DNA from: Vespa crabro
Lineage: Eukaryota; Arthropoda; Insecta; Hymenoptera; Vespidae
DNA: 64,000 nt
Reading direction: 5' to 3'
NCBI RefSeq assembly: GCF_910589235.1
Contig: NC_060965.1
Coordinates: forward strand, 5,463,197-5,527,196
A model generated the notes under the pieces. It did no database searches. It had not been told where the DNA came from and worked only from the letters and a program-made list of their open reading frames with translations. Made by a program: the position numbers and the translations under genes. Position 1 is the first letter of the stretch, and each line of letters begins with the position of its first letter. Shown here in pieces: positions 1 to 10,316 of this stretch.

Positions 1-32
1 TAATATAAAAATCATATGTCACGGTTTATTAC

Positions 33-605
33 CTATGCTTAATTCGTTTAACATTTGTTCGATGCCTTTCATTTTTTTTTGACCAAGACTACTTGGCAAT
101 TTGATTCTTTGCGATCTCAATGAAACTCCACTGTTTTTGAAGTCAGGGAACTTAATACCGGCAGATTCTACAGCCTGAAAATAATTATTTTGTAGTTTAG
201 CTTATCTTTAAAAAAAAAACAAGATTTAATATTAAATAGATGTATTCATACATGAGAAGCATCGGTTTTATTTGGTCTGTTTCTAGAAGAATTACTACTC
301 TTTTTGGAAGGTTTTCTTTCGCTTTTTCTAGGATCTGCTTGATGATCTGCTGCTGTTATAAGTTTTTGCAAATCTTGAGTTTTTCTATCCCTTTCCTTCT
401 TTCTTTGTTCTATCTTACGCAATTCAGCTAATAAAGTCTGTTCTTCTTCCACTTGTTCCGGAGTCCGTTCGAACAATTTCTTTAGTTGTTCTTTTCTACG
501 TTTCTCATGTTCTGCATCAAAAGAGTAAACTCTATCTGTATGAGATTTTGCTTTAGTCAAGGCTGCGCAAACTTGGTAATATCTAAAATTAAAAAGTGGG
601 ATATC

Positions 606-668
<63 letters not shown>

Positions 669-1254
669 ATAAGAACAGAATAAAAATTAGAAAAAACCTT
701 TCTTTCAATTCTTCAACAGTTCTGGCAGGAAATTTGGCTCTATCCCATCTATCTTTAATTATAATAAATCTAAGATCAAATCTTCTACATAAATCAAACA
801 AATGATCTGTCTCTGCTCGAGTCCAACCATTAGTAACTAAATGTTGAACATATTCTGCATTTGTGTACGTTGGTATGGGTACCTTTTTATTAAACTTAGC
901 AAAAGGATATTCCTTTCCTGCATCAGCAACTCGTCTCCAATGATGGAAAACAGCACCATCAGTTCTAGCTGGATTAGTAAATGGAGTCCATTTCCATGGT
1001 CTTACCTTTTTCATACCTAACTTAGCTCTAACTTGTTTATATCCCTTAGCCGTATCGGTTGGAAATAATGGTGGTACGTCATTGTTATCCTTGCACAATA
1101 AAGCGAACACCTCTCTGTGCATACCCTCTGGACGTTTGGGTACCTTATACTCATATTTCTTTTTATTCTTTTTATCACTTCCCAAAATAGATTCTTTCGT
1201 AAGTTCCGTAGTAGTTGGAACTTCGATATCCAATATATCACGTACATCTGACAT
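33..1254 (-). CDS. DMAP1: DNA methyltransferase 1-associated protein 1 (DMAP1), 5' part
   Basis: DMAP1 is a nuclear subunit of the Tip60/NuA4 and SRCAP-type chromatin remodelling complexes. Three coding exons are visible on the minus strand: 698-1254, 252-582 and 33-174, in phase (2, 0, then open). They give about 343 residues; the family is about 450-470 long, so the C-terminal part lies beyond the left edge. The N-terminus MSDVRDILDIEVP and the region WKWTPFTNPARTDGAVFHHW are characteristic. A SANT-like block follows (roughly residues 130-190: NGWTRAETDHLFDLCRRFDL, then KDRWDRAKFPARTVEELKER). Exon 2 continues YYQVCAALTKAKSHTDRVYSF and a charged coiled-coil stretch (EHEKRRKEQLKKLFERTPEQ). 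Exon 3 has SLRSQRIKLPSSLGQKK. Intron 1 (583-697) is mostly an (AT)n microsatellite, so its length is likely to vary between individuals. The start is the first ATG and no in-frame extension is needed. Identification is from remembered family motifs and is secure. Confidence 0.93.
609..661. repeat. (AT)n microsatellite in DMAP1 intron 1
   Basis: About 26 AT dinucleotides fill nearly half of the 115-base intron. ORFs here that read as repeated Tyr-Ile are artefacts of the repeat. Confidence 0.95.
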
Positions 1255-1393
1255 TTTGTCGTTTCAATTTAACTCTTAATTTTCAAAATCAACGAAATTG
1301 AGGTTATGTTACAGACGTTATAAACAATCGCATCGTCGAAAAAAATATCATTTTTTAGGACTCAAATTAAAGTCCTCGTCAAAAATACATTTC

Positions 1394-1487
1394 TATCGAT
1401 GATAAAACAAACGTTAAATCATATGGGAAATAAATTGATCACTGTTTACACATAAAAAATATGTTCAAAACATGCAGCTCTATCGAT
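1394..1487. promoter_or_regulatory. Paired TATCGAT (DRE-like) motifs upstream of DMAP1
   Basis: TATCGAT occurs at 1394-1400 and again at 1481-1487, 140 and 227 bases upstream of the DMAP1 start. In Drosophila the DRE motif TATCGATA marks promoters of housekeeping genes through DREF/BEAF. These copies match seven of eight bases (the last base is G). A role in DMAP1 transcription is inference; no TATA box is seen here, which fits a housekeeping promoter. Confidence 0.3.
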
Positions 1488-1489
1488 GA

Positions 1490-1850
1490 CACGATAGTTT
1501 GACATGACGCTGAAATGTTTCGACTACAGCAGCGCCACCTCTTAGATATAACTGTAATTTTTTCTCAATATTTATTACATTTGTATTTTCGAAACTCTTT
1601 ATGGGTCTAATATAATCCTTTCTACTGATTATTTAATAAAAATATTTGCATATACATATACATATATATATATATATATATTTATAAAAGTTATTTTTTT
1701 ATCTTATTTATTTTCTAAATTTATATAATCATGTATATACGTACATAGTTTTAATGTCAAAAGAACATTTTATTAATTTCGTATACACGACACGAACTTA
1801 TTTTAGAAACGTTTTCGTAATACTATCGCCAAAAATCACGAACTTGGAAC

Positions 1851-1904
<54 letters not shown>

Positions 1905-2192
1905 AATTTAATAGATTAGTTAATACGTATTAGTTTAGATTTAATTTCAAATAATCGTACCTATTGTAATCGTTAAGGTAGGTCAAGGTAACTTCGACCC
2001 ACTTTGATCCTCGCTGATTTTCGACATATATACATATATACGCATACATATCTTGTATACATATATACGCATGCGTAATACTCATGCACATACATGTTAC
2101 AAAGCATTTCTCACATACAATTATTACATAATCTGTTACAGTTCACGGATACGTTAAATTGAAATATAAATGCTTATTAAATATGTAATAAC

Positions 2193-2234
<42 letters not shown>

Positions 2235-3248
2235 GAAAAAAGAAAAATAGGAGAAAAAAACATTAAAAATTATTTCCACTATATTATCATTAAATCGAAT
2301 TGAATTAATTTATTATTATTCTCGAACGGTGATACAGTATGTGACTTGATCGATCGATTAAAAATAGTTTCCAACAAAGAACATATATAATTGATTAAAA
2401 AGATCTATCGGTGCACTTCCAAGATATTATCGATTAATAATTAAACGAAGAAAAAAATTCACGCGAGACAAATAATTCTGTCACGAGTATATAAAGTAAG
2501 ACCAATAAAGAAGTTCATATGATTTGTTTCTTTCGCGTCATCTTTGTGATTGGTAGTTTAGATTAAAAATGTAAATACTTACACATCATATACGTTCACT
2601 TTTATAGGTATGTATGCCCTTTTAATTCCTTTTTTGTTTTTTTCTTTTTTACCGTCATCTCTCTCTCTCTCTCTCTCTCTCTTTCTAATTTTCTTCTTAT
2701 GGATGTAACACTACTACATATTACATTAGTCACGTCACCTTACTACCGTATACAGTAAATGACTAGTGAGCTCGTTGTGTTCGAAATCAAAGGAGTGGGG
2801 AGTATAGATCGTTGTGTACACGGCGAAGAGAGGTAAAGGAGTTTGAAAGAAAGGGAAAGTTCAGAGTGAGAGAACACCGGTTGGTTAGATCTTGGTGTTC
2901 AGTACGCGAAAAGCGAGTGGCGAGTGGTTCACTCGGTATACAAGCACGTTTCGGAGATAATCTCTCTCTCTCTATCTTTCTCTTTCTCTCATATACGGGA
3001 TTTCTTTTTCTTCTTCTTCTTCTTATTCTTTTCTACCTTATATTTCTTCTTCCTTCTTTTTCTATTTTTTTTTCCTTTTTTTTTCTTTTTTTTTTAATTT
3101 CTTTCGAACGAACATATTTTTTGAGAAAAAAAAATATATATATATATATGTATATATATGTGTATATATATATATATATGTATATATATATGAGACGACA
3201 TGAAGAACTCAGTCGGTATCGTTTGAAAAAGTTTCTTTGTTCTCGCAG
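1490..3248. other. Gene-poor spacer with simple repeats
   Basis: No coding feature is supported. It holds (AT)n near 1665-1681, (CT)n at 1853-1902, poly-A at 2194-2220, a purine run to about 2260, (CT)n at 2659-2682 and (AT)n around 3134-3190. The less repetitive stretch 2750-2960 reads in one frame as basic peptide, but it has no known similarity and may be 5' UTR of the transcript that follows. Confidence 0.7.
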
Positions 3249-3753
3249 ATAATTGGAATGGTACAAAGGTGAGTCTTTGATATATAAGAATATATATATA
3301 TATATGTGTGTGTGCGTGTGTTGCATGTGCATATGTGTGCGTGTGCGTGTGTGATTTGTGTACCTGTGCGTGTGTGCGTATACACATGTATATTTATCGT
3401 AATGATTAATTTTTATTAGAATATATTTTATTGGTTTATATTTATGTTTTATTTTCAAAGAAAAAAGAAAAAAAAAAAAAAGAAAAAAAAGAGAAAAAAA
3501 AAATAGAAAAAGAATTATTATCGATTTGTTAGAAAATTATTCGATCGAAATTAAAATGATTATTTGTTATTAAAGATAGATATTGTTTGTTCAAACACAA
3601 TATCATTTTAAGAGGATTATTTTTAATAAGATCCCATTATATACCGATTTTATAATTTATATATGTATTCCGATAATCGATAAATTCATGTACACTTCTG
3701 TTCATATATTTTTTTATTCCTTTTAAGAAAGTTATAGAGAATATTTATACTTA

Positions 3754-3795
<42 letters not shown>

Positions 3796-4241
3796 TGTTT
3801 TGTTTCTTTTTTGTTTCTTTCTGACAAAACTAGTTTCATAACGAGATTGTGAAAACGATTATTATTCGAGCGTGAAATATTTCTAAAAGATTATTTCGAT
3901 GGGATCGCTTGAAATATTTAAAAATTTTTACGTGTCAATTATGCGCTTTTATATTGAATTCCTTCATTCGTTTTACAAATATTTTTATATTATTTTTTAT
4001 TTCTTTCATTGTTTGTTTATTCGCCAAATTATTTACATCGTCGTACATTATTTTATCAAGAGGAGAAAAAAAATATTCCTTTTTTTTTTCTTAATTTAGA
4101 ATTTTTCGCTTACTTATGTCCTTCGAAATCAGATATGCATCTTCATATGTATGACATACGTATACATGCTCTTGATATTTTATTATCTTTTTACGTTCAC
4201 TCTAAACATATATATATATATATATATACACGTAATATAAC

Positions 4242-4290
<49 letters not shown>
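3134..4290. other. Intron-like stretch with AT and GT repeats
   Basis: Apart from the short exon piece near 3260, this holds (AT)n at 3134-3190, a TG-rich run at 3300-3390, poly-purine at 3460-3510, and (AT)n at 3753-3792 and 4244-4285. I see no coding signal. Confidence 0.7.
3249..3268 (+). other. Possible 20-base microexon carrying the smORF 1 start
   Basis: The ATG of smORF 1 lies in a segment preceded by tttctttgttctcgcag, which could serve as a 3' splice site, and followed by a strong donor. The first piece may therefore be a 20-base microexon rather than the end of a long first exon. The sequence alone cannot decide. Confidence 0.25.
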
Positions 4291-5221
4291 GTTTATTGTT
4301 TTCTTTATTATCAAACTTTATTAGTATGTCATTTGCACATTAGTTAAAAGAATTACGTTAGTTTACTGGTATCCTCTTTAAGATCTGCGCTCGGTTAAAT
4401 AATACTATTATAGAACGCTTATGCAATCGAGAAAATTTCACTTTCCACGATGCAATCGTGTCCGGTTGAACGTTCGTGATGAGCGGTCATATGTATACTT
4501 GTATTCGTAGTTACACATAATATTTCTCTATGTATGTACGTAATGTGTCATGTATATACATTTATATATACGGAATAGCATGATATCAAAGTAATTTTTC
4601 AGTAGAATACATATACTTTATTTTTAACCTCTCACTTCACTTATATATATATGTGTATATGTATGTATGTTGTATATATATACATGTCTTCGTTTGTCTT
4701 TCTTTCTTTCTTCTTTTCTTTCTCTTTCTTGTTCAACAAGACAGCCAGGACCTCACCTAACCGGTCTCAAGACCGGTGAACAAGCAAACGTTTATAATCT
4801 TTTACAAGGACGTTATGTTATTCTTGTAAGTCAATCCAGTAACTTCTTGTCTTACGTGTTTTTCATTTATTTCTTTTTTTTTCTTTTTTCATTTGAAAAT
4901 TCGTCTTTTCAAATTTCCTATAATATATATTTCTTAAACTTTCGATCAATGCTAAATTGATCGCAATTCTAACGTAGTACGCAATTCTATCGTCTATCGT
5001 GTTTTTACTCGTTATTCGTATTTATATTGAGAAATAATAGGATTCTAATTTCTTTCTTTCCTTTTTTCTTTTGTTTTCTTCTTTTTTAGTAATTATTAAC
5101 AATCTATTTAAAAAATGCATTACGATTACAATTAAAAGAATAAAAATTTAATAAATAATTTATATACATTATATACGCACACACACGTACACATATAGAG
5201 AGTTAGAGTAGAGTGAGAAAA

Positions 5222-5254
<33 letters not shown>

Positions 5255-5347
5255 GAGAGAGATAAAATGATTTAGATGAAATGATTTTTGATTTTCTTCT
5301 TTTTTTAATTCTTTCTTTCTTTCCAGGAAATTTTGAGAATGAGTTGA
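3258..5347 (+). CDS. Spliced small ORF 1, 38 codons, unknown peptide
   Basis: I do not recognise this peptide. Three pieces join in frame: 3258-3268, 4741-4825 and 5327-5347 (TGA). The donors are good (CAAAG/gtgagt at 3268, TTCTT/gtaagt at 4825). The acceptors follow pyrimidine tracts (ttcaacaag before 4741, tttctttccag before 5327). The ATG begins only 11 bases before the first junction and has G at -3 and G at +4; an in-frame TGA lies upstream at 3201. The product starts MVQRQPGPHLTGLKTGEQAN, continues VYNLLQGRYVIL and ends EILRMS. Composition is not low-complexity, unlike the repeats around it, and there is no signal peptide or membrane helix. Phase agreement across two junctions is the main evidence; 11 plus 85 bases gives exactly 32 codons. 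It could instead be 5' UTR of a transcript whose main product is the ORF at 5548. Confidence 0.4.
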
Positions 5348-5487
5348 TCCATCATTGCTCTTCAATGACCTTAGTCCTCTTCGTTGTCGTGCGCGCCCTC
5401 TATCGAGTTTCATTGGTTAGAGGCAACACACGATAATAATAAAAAGAAGAAGGAGAAGGAAGAGAAGAGGGAGAAGAAGGAAAAAAA

Positions 5488-5535
5488 GAAGAAAAAGAAG
5501 AAGAAGAAGAAGAAGAAGAAGAAGAAGAAGAAGAA
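5488..5535. repeat. (GAA)n/(AAG)n microsatellite
   Basis: About 16 AAG units form a purine-only run immediately upstream of the 54-codon ORF at 5548, so they would lie in its leader if the two are on one transcript. Confidence 0.9.
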
Positions 5536-5547
5536 GGTAGTGGGATC

Positions 5548-5712
5548 ATGTTAGAACCAATTTTCGGAATATCACCGATCTGGTGGTTGATGTTATACGC
5601 TGGTTTGCTGTTATTATTATCACCATTGGTGCTGTTGCTGATAGTTTTTCTACCAAATTTTCCTCTATTGCTTCTACGTAGAATGTGTTATATACCGATA
5701 GAATCGATATAA
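5548..5712 (+). CDS. Small ORF 2, 54 codons, single-pass membrane peptide candidate
   Basis: Not recognised. The ORF begins MLEPIFGISPIWWLMLYAG, has a strongly hydrophobic core (about residues 11-43, rich in Leu, Val and Ile with a central Ser-Pro), then LLRRMCYIPIESI. The double Arg after the core suggests a cytosolic C-terminal tail. A leucine-rich core can arise by chance, but the codons here are mixed (TTA, TTG, CTG, CTA, CTT), so it is not a translated microsatellite. It lies in the same putative last exon as the end of smORF 1 (which stops at 5347), 200 bases downstream. The mature transcript would then carry two non-overlapping small ORFs. No function can be assigned. Confidence 0.35.
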   Translation: MLEPIFGISPIWWLMLYAGLLLLLSPLVLLLIVFLPNFPLLLLRRMCYIPIESI

Positions 5713-7198
5713 TGATTTCGCCGATAAAAGAAATTCGAAGGAAATGAGAGGAATATTTTCAAACGCGAAATATGAAATTTTTTTTTTTCTTTTCTTTTTT
5801 TTTTTAAGTATTATATATTAAAACATTCACGAGCAATATCTATCAATGATTTGATAGACTTGACAAATTGTTAACTTTTTCCATTGGCTTATTTTACATG
5901 GAAGATTTATGTTGATCTTTTCGTTAAGAGAGAAAAAATGGACAGAGATAAAATAATATATATCTCTGTCGTCTTTTATTCAAATCGATTCGAACGTTAT
6001 GTCGATTTTATATACGAGAATATTTCGATCTATTTATTGCGATGTAAGATTTAGTATTGTGTAATGTATTTCTTTTCTTTTTCTTTTTCTGTGTTTTTTT
6101 TTTTTTTTGTTATTTGGAACTACCAACTTCGAATATTGTTTCAACGCATGTAATTTTCTTGATATTTTTCGATAAAATGAAAAATGAAAGAAAATCAAAC
6201 GGCAAATGTCGAAAGATCAAAATTATCGGTACAATTGATACGTAAGCTTTTAACGTACGTAGTAATAATGTCTGTTTAGAGATAGACTTAATGAAAAAGA
6301 AATCGTACGATTACTATGCAATTATATATGTATATATATATTTTTTTTTGTTATATTGATTTGATATTCATGAAACGTTAATATCTCATTATTCGATATG
6401 AAATCTAAGACGTTTCTAATTGTTTTTCTTTTTAATATGCAATCACTATATTGCAATATTTTTTTATATTGAAAATGCGAATTTTTATGAAAAAAAAAAA
6501 AAGAGAAAAAAAATTACTTTCAAACATTTTTTATCTACTTGTTGGTTGAGAAAACTATATATATATATATAGACAGTATATAGAAGAAATCAAATTCAAG
6601 GATAATTTAGTCGAAATTCCATCGATTTGATTAATAGGCACGTGCCAAGTTATAATTTTAAAAGAAATTTCCTTGTGTAACTGGTATATCTATTAATATA
6701 TTCTGTTATGTTATGAGAATTTAATTAACTACTCGTGCAAGGACTTTATAAACGTAACAGTCAAGTATAAGACATTATATAGAAGTTAATACGAGGACGT
6801 ATTAAAAAAAAAAAAAGCTTTCGCATATTTAGATAGAAAAACTAACGATCTGGCGAAAGGAAATGAAGGTAGCGGACGATGAATTATTTATGAAAGCAAA
6901 TCGAAAATTTTCCATGTATTCAACATTGATATTATATTAATATATGCGTAAATTATGGAATTTAAAATCAAAGACATTATGTCGTCCGGTGGCTCTTCAA
7001 TATTATCAAATTTTTCTTTCAATGTTATATTTTATTCATTATTATAATGACAATTAGGAAATTTTTTTATTAATTTTTTTACAAAAAATTATTTTATCAA
7101 ATTTCATTGATGGTCAAATAATATTATTATGTAATAATGCAATATGTGTTTGTATATATGTATATATATGAATATTTATATAACGTATATATTTTATA

Positions 7199-7245
<47 letters not shown>

Positions 7246-7543
7246 ATATATATATATAAATTATGAAAAGGGAAATTTGATAAAAATGAAAAGTGACATT
7301 GGCCATTATTGTATTTCAACTGCACTTCAAATTTTACGTAGGTATAAATATGTAAACAAGAGATCGGTATTCGATTAAATCGATTATATATTTTTGTATA
7401 TCTCGTCCTAATAAGGTGACATCAAAATGAGAGTTTCGTTCAAGGTAGTAGCCCACTTTCGTTTTCAAATATTACGATATGTTGTTCAATCGAATGATAT
7501 ATTTATACACACACACGTGCGCCCACATACATATACACACATA

Positions 7544-7591
<48 letters not shown>

Positions 7592-7730
7592 CTATGTCGA
7601 TATATGATTGTTATCTAAATCTACGACGATCTTCAATATTATTATTGATTCAATAATTCAACGATTTATATAAAAAATGTAAAAGAAAGTATCCTTGTAC
7701 GTTAGATTCGGACGGAACGTCAACCTGGTT
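5713..7730. other. Gene-free AT-rich stretch
   Basis: I see no supported gene. It contains poly-T runs (5776-5807, 6070-6108), poly-A runs (6489-6515, 6806-6818), (TA)n at 7202-7240 and 7548-7586, and a CA-rich run at 7506-7545. The ORF at 7427 runs into the TA repeat and is not supported. Confidence 0.7.
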
Positions 7731-7739
7731 GACGTCCTT

Positions 7740-8011
7740 CTACGTTTTATCAGCACTCCTTATATTATTATAGTCAGACTCGAAGTTGGGACCTTATAGT
7801 ACATGACTATCGGTGAGTACTTTCGCCGAGTTGGTTACGTAGTGGGGGAGTTGGGACTTGAACCCTGAGACCCCATGAGCCATATATACTACGGGAACAT
7901 GCAGCTCTCTTGCTACTTGCTGTCAGCTTCTCGACGATCCCCGTTCTTAACAGACAACATTTTTCGACACGTAGCTTCGAGAAGGGCAATTGTGGCGTTG
8001 ATACGATAAAG
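7740..8011 (+). other. Likely 5' UTR exon of the secreted-protein gene at 9266
   Basis: This is a non-repetitive segment ending at a strong donor (GATAAAG/gtgagc, last exon base 8011). The next good acceptor, ctttcttcag before 9266, is followed directly by the ATG of the downstream ORF. A second donor-like site (ATCG/gtgagtac) lies at about 7812. The upstream boundary is a guess. A 36-codon uORF (MQLSCYLLSASRR..., 7900-8010) ends exactly at the donor region. Confidence 0.4.
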
Positions 8012-8531
8012 GTGAGCATGTTGTCTTTTTATTAAAGAATTTTAACAATTTAAAAATATTGCGACAAGTTCTTTTTCCTCTTTTTCTTTTTTCTTTTCTT
8101 TTCTTTTTCTTTTATTTTTCTTTTTATTTATCATCACAATTTTTTTTTTCATTTATCAACAAGATCGAATGATCTAAGATCATCATATACAAATGAAATA
8201 TAAACGAACGAAAATTAATTATTTTGTTATATATCATTAAGATTTTTTAAGATAGATTTGACGATAAATTTGTTTTCTTCTTGTTATCTTTTTTGGGCTG
8301 ATTTTTTTCTTTTCGTTTTTTTTTTCTTTTCTTTTCTTTTTTTTTTTTTTCTTTTTTTTATTTAAATTTGAAATCAGATGAACATATAGCGATCGCATGA
8401 ACGCCTACAGTGGATTTTATTTCGATGAAATATTCTATGCACGTTCGCCTCGTATCTTTTATACATTCTCACATGCATACACGCAAGATCCTTGTCTGTC
8501 TCTCTCTTTCTCTCTTTCTTTTTCTCTTTCT

Positions 8532-8572
<41 letters not shown>

Positions 8573-9265
8573 CTTTCTCTCCTTATCTTATTCATTCAGT
8601 TCTTTTGTTCTTTTTCTTTTTCTTTTTCTTTTCTTCTTTTATCGACATACTACTTACCTTCCCAGAAACAATATCTAAGGCGAGTACGTCGACACGTGGC
8701 AGGAACGTGGATAAAGAATGTAGGACGTATATATTTATGTGTCGACTGATTTCATTTTATTTTTTCTTTTCTTTTTTCTTTCTTTTTTTTTTTTTTTGAT
8801 TTATTCTTCTACTTTTGAAGTCAGTCAATCAAAAAATAATTTTATTAATAATAGAAAAAAAAAAAAAAAAAAAAAAATAAATAAAAACATACGTTTATCG
8901 TGGTATGATAAAAATGTAGATATTAAATTAAATGAAGGTCTTTAAAGTAACCCGTTGAATTGCAACATACATGTCCATTGAATTTCATCGTTGATTCGTT
9001 CTTTAAATAATTATTATCTTTGATTTAGAATCTATCGATATTCATATGAAAAAGTTGGAAATATCTTTGTTCGATAATTTTTATAATACAATTATACGTA
9101 ATGTCAATAAACGTATCTAAACGTTTTTTGAAGAATTTAGAATTTAGATTTATTCATGTTAAGATCAATTATGTTAATATATAGTATTATACAAAAGAAA
9201 AAGAAAAAGAAAAGAAAGATAATACAAGAAATTTAATCCCATTAAGTAGCCTAATCTTTCTTCAG
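8012..9265 (+). other. Probable intron in the 5' UTR of the 9266 gene
   Basis: It contains poly-pyrimidine runs (8075-8130, 8320-8360), a (CT)n microsatellite (about 8498-8570), a poly-T stretch near 8760-8797 and poly-A at 8853-8877. The overlapping Ser/Leu/Phe-rich ORFs are translations of these repeats. Confidence 0.6.
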
Positions 9266-9961
9266 ATGAGGATCCTGATCGTATCGCTATTGATATGCAT
9301 CGTGGCATCAGAACCAGGTTTATTGAGGGTGCCAAAAGTATACAACGCCGTTATCACAAGTAATCAAAATCTTTCACCGTCGAGAGCTTATCCAGTGATA
9401 CAACCAGTGATTCATCGAACTGCGATTGGTTACGTGCCACCATTTTATTATACTCACGTAGCACCTCATCTTGCTGGACCAGAAGTGGTACATCTACCGC
9501 GTACAGAATCACCGAATATTGAAAATATTGATAAATCGGAAGACGATGATGCTTCTAAGGAATCAATTACGAAAAAGGAGGATGGTTTGGATGGTTCTAA
9601 TGTGAAGAAAATTTTTGAAGACTCGTCGAAGAAAAATGAGAATGGAAAAAACGGAGAGGACGACGTGCCACTTAGCTTTTATCCAAATTATCAATCCCTC
9701 TATTACGATCCTTATTTTTATACTTATAATACGTTTAATCCTCATCTGATACCTGGAACATATTATGTCGATTATCAACCATTCGCACCAATTCCACCTG
9801 TTATTCCAAAACCATCATCGACTGGACGTCTTCAATCGAGTCATAGTCGTGATGAAAATAACGATGGTATTAGAAGGAAGGAAGAGGGAAATAAGAGAGA
9901 GAAGATACCAGATGTACCACCACCGCCAGTGCCAACGTCATCTCCGAATAACTCGCGTTGA
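9266..9961 (+). CDS. Secreted Pro/Tyr-rich protein, unknown family
   Basis: A 231-codon ORF in a single coding exon; the ATG follows the acceptor cttcag directly. Residues 1-15 (MRILIVSLLICIVAS) form a clear signal peptide, so the product is probably secreted. The N-terminal third (LLRVPKVYNAVITSNQN, YPVIQPVIHR, YVPPFYYTHVAPHLAGPEV) is rich in Pro, Tyr and Val, like insect cuticle or chorion proteins. A middle charged block follows (DKSEDDDASKESITKKEDG to KNGEDDVP), then an aromatic block (FYPNYQSLYYDPYFYTYN, YYVDYQPFAPIPPVIPKP) and a basic and Pro-rich tail (DVPPPPVPTSSPNNSR). I see no chitin-binding R&R motif and no cysteine pairs. It lies near two minus-strand genes for secreted-type proteins. 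An extracellular structural role is inference; the ORF itself is well supported by mixed codon use. Confidence 0.75.
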   Translation: MRILIVSLLICIVASEPGLLRVPKVYNAVITSNQNLSPSRAYPVIQPVIHRTAIGYVPPFYYTHVAPHLAGPEVVHLPRTESPNIENIDKSEDDDASKESITKKEDGLDGSNVKKIFEDSSKKNENGKNGEDDVPLSFYPNYQSLYYDPYFYTYNTFNPHLIPGTYYVDYQPFAPIPPVIPKPSSTGRLQSSHSRDENNDGIRRKEEGNKREKIPDVPPPPVPTSSPNNSR

Positions 9962-10316
9962 GTTATTTTAATCGATGGATGAATGTGTTCTCAAAATCTC
10001 AGTTTATTGATTTGTAAAATGAAAGAAAAAGAAAAAAAAGAAAATGAAAAAGATAGTAAAAAAAAAGGAAAAAAACTTAAGACAATTTTGAGAACCACCG
10101 CGTGATTTGAGGATACAACATTCTCGAGGATCCTTCTTGAGAAACTTTCGAGGCTGATAGAGACTGCACAAAATACACATTGTTCGTAGTTGAAATTTTC
10201 TTTTTCTTCTTGAAAAATTTTCTTAACAATTTTATAATATAACAATTTTAGAAATTTTCTTTCTCATTTTTTTTTTCGTATTTTCATTTTTTCTTAACGA
10301 ATTCAATTGGGTTTAA

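Noticed and set aside
604..805. ORFs with runs of Tyr-Ile on both strands
   Set aside because: Translation of the (AT)n repeat in DMAP1 intron 1.
7860..7885. tRNA B-box-like sequence on minus (GGGTTCAAGTCCC) with an A-box-like TAGTATATATGG
   Set aside because: Spacing between the boxes is only about 15 bases, the T-stem pairs over three bases only, and no acceptor stem forms. It is not a tRNA; a SINE remnant is possible but unsupported.
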